Assembly: GCA_016795465.1 (NCBI GenBank)
Contig: JAEUHK010000078.1
Span: forward strand, 31,058-95,057
DNA: 64,000 nt
DNA from: Verrucomicrobiaceae bacterium
GTDB lineage: Bacteria; Verrucomicrobiota; Verrucomicrobiia; Verrucomicrobiales; Verrucomicrobiaceae
Direction: 5' to 3'
Under the pieces are notes generated by a model. It did not search any database. It worked only from the letters and a program-made list of their open reading frames with translations, and was not told the origin of the DNA. This document shows positions 61,484 through 64,000 of this stretch, piece by piece. A program made the translations under genes and the position numbers. How positions within the stretch are numbered: the stretch's first letter is position 1; every line of letters starts with the position of its first letter.

Positions 61484-64000
<2,517 letters not shown>

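Overview
The window comes from a Gram-negative bacterium of the phylum Verrucomicrobiota, almost certainly a Prosthecobacter or very close relative. The diagnostic feature is a complete bacterial tubulin operon, btubA-btubB-bklc (2890-6407). The rest of the gene content fits the group: an alpha-2-macroglobulin, a planctomycete/verrucomicrobial cytochrome-DUF1549/DUF1553 protein, a PEP-CTERM-like protein, a PmoA-like protein, a lipase maturation factor-like membrane protein, LpxA (so an outer membrane with lipid A), and abundant REP-like palindromes between genes. Species assignment is from recall of Prosthecobacter tubulin sequences, not from a search.

Layout. 1-13 kb: the tail of an upstream gene, a membrane-anchored protein with two degenerate protein-kinase-like domains, the tubulin operon, a FadB/FadJ-type beta-oxidation enzyme, a convergent SurA/PpiD-like chaperone coupled to a TPR protein, a receiver/histidine-kinase-like protein and an FHA/coiled-coil protein. 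13-26 kb: an MGMT-like protein, a secreted helical-repeat protein, HflX, a lipase maturation factor-like protein, an ABC ATPase, a PmoA-like protein and a Gfo/Idh/MocA protein, then a secreted PEP-CTERM-like/sugar-dehydrogenase pair. 26-34 kb: carbohydrate and envelope genes (NagB-like, MazG, ROK kinase, OpgG, amidase, PfkB kinase, MFS transporter). 34-43 kb: an ABC ATPase with a permease/CPBP-protease fusion, a VapBC-type toxin-antitoxin pair, N-acetylglutamate synthase, an AspT/YidE-type transporter, truncated haemoglobin and RibF. 43-56 kb: a run of minus-strand genes for large secreted or envelope proteins (alpha-2-macroglobulin, GH75-like, LolD-like ATPase, DUF1553 protein). 56-64 kb: uvrA, gap, tRNA-Ser, lpxA and the 3' part of leuS.

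How the genes work together. BtubA and BtubB form tubulin-like heterodimers that assemble into small bacterial microtubules; Bklc is a kinesin-light-chain-like TPR partner. The tandem kinase-like membrane protein directly upstream in the same orientation is a candidate, unproven, functional neighbour. Elsewhere the operons are short; tight ATGA/GTGA overlaps couple the SurA-like/TPR, hypothetical/ABC, ABC/permease-CPBP, VapB/VapC and dehydrogenase/PEP-CTERM pairs.

No rRNA, CRISPR array, prophage, insertion sequence or replication origin was recognised. Non-coding structure consists mainly of palindromic repeats of at least four different families, two of which appear to run into reading frames (the Gfo/Idh N-terminus and the uvrA linker).
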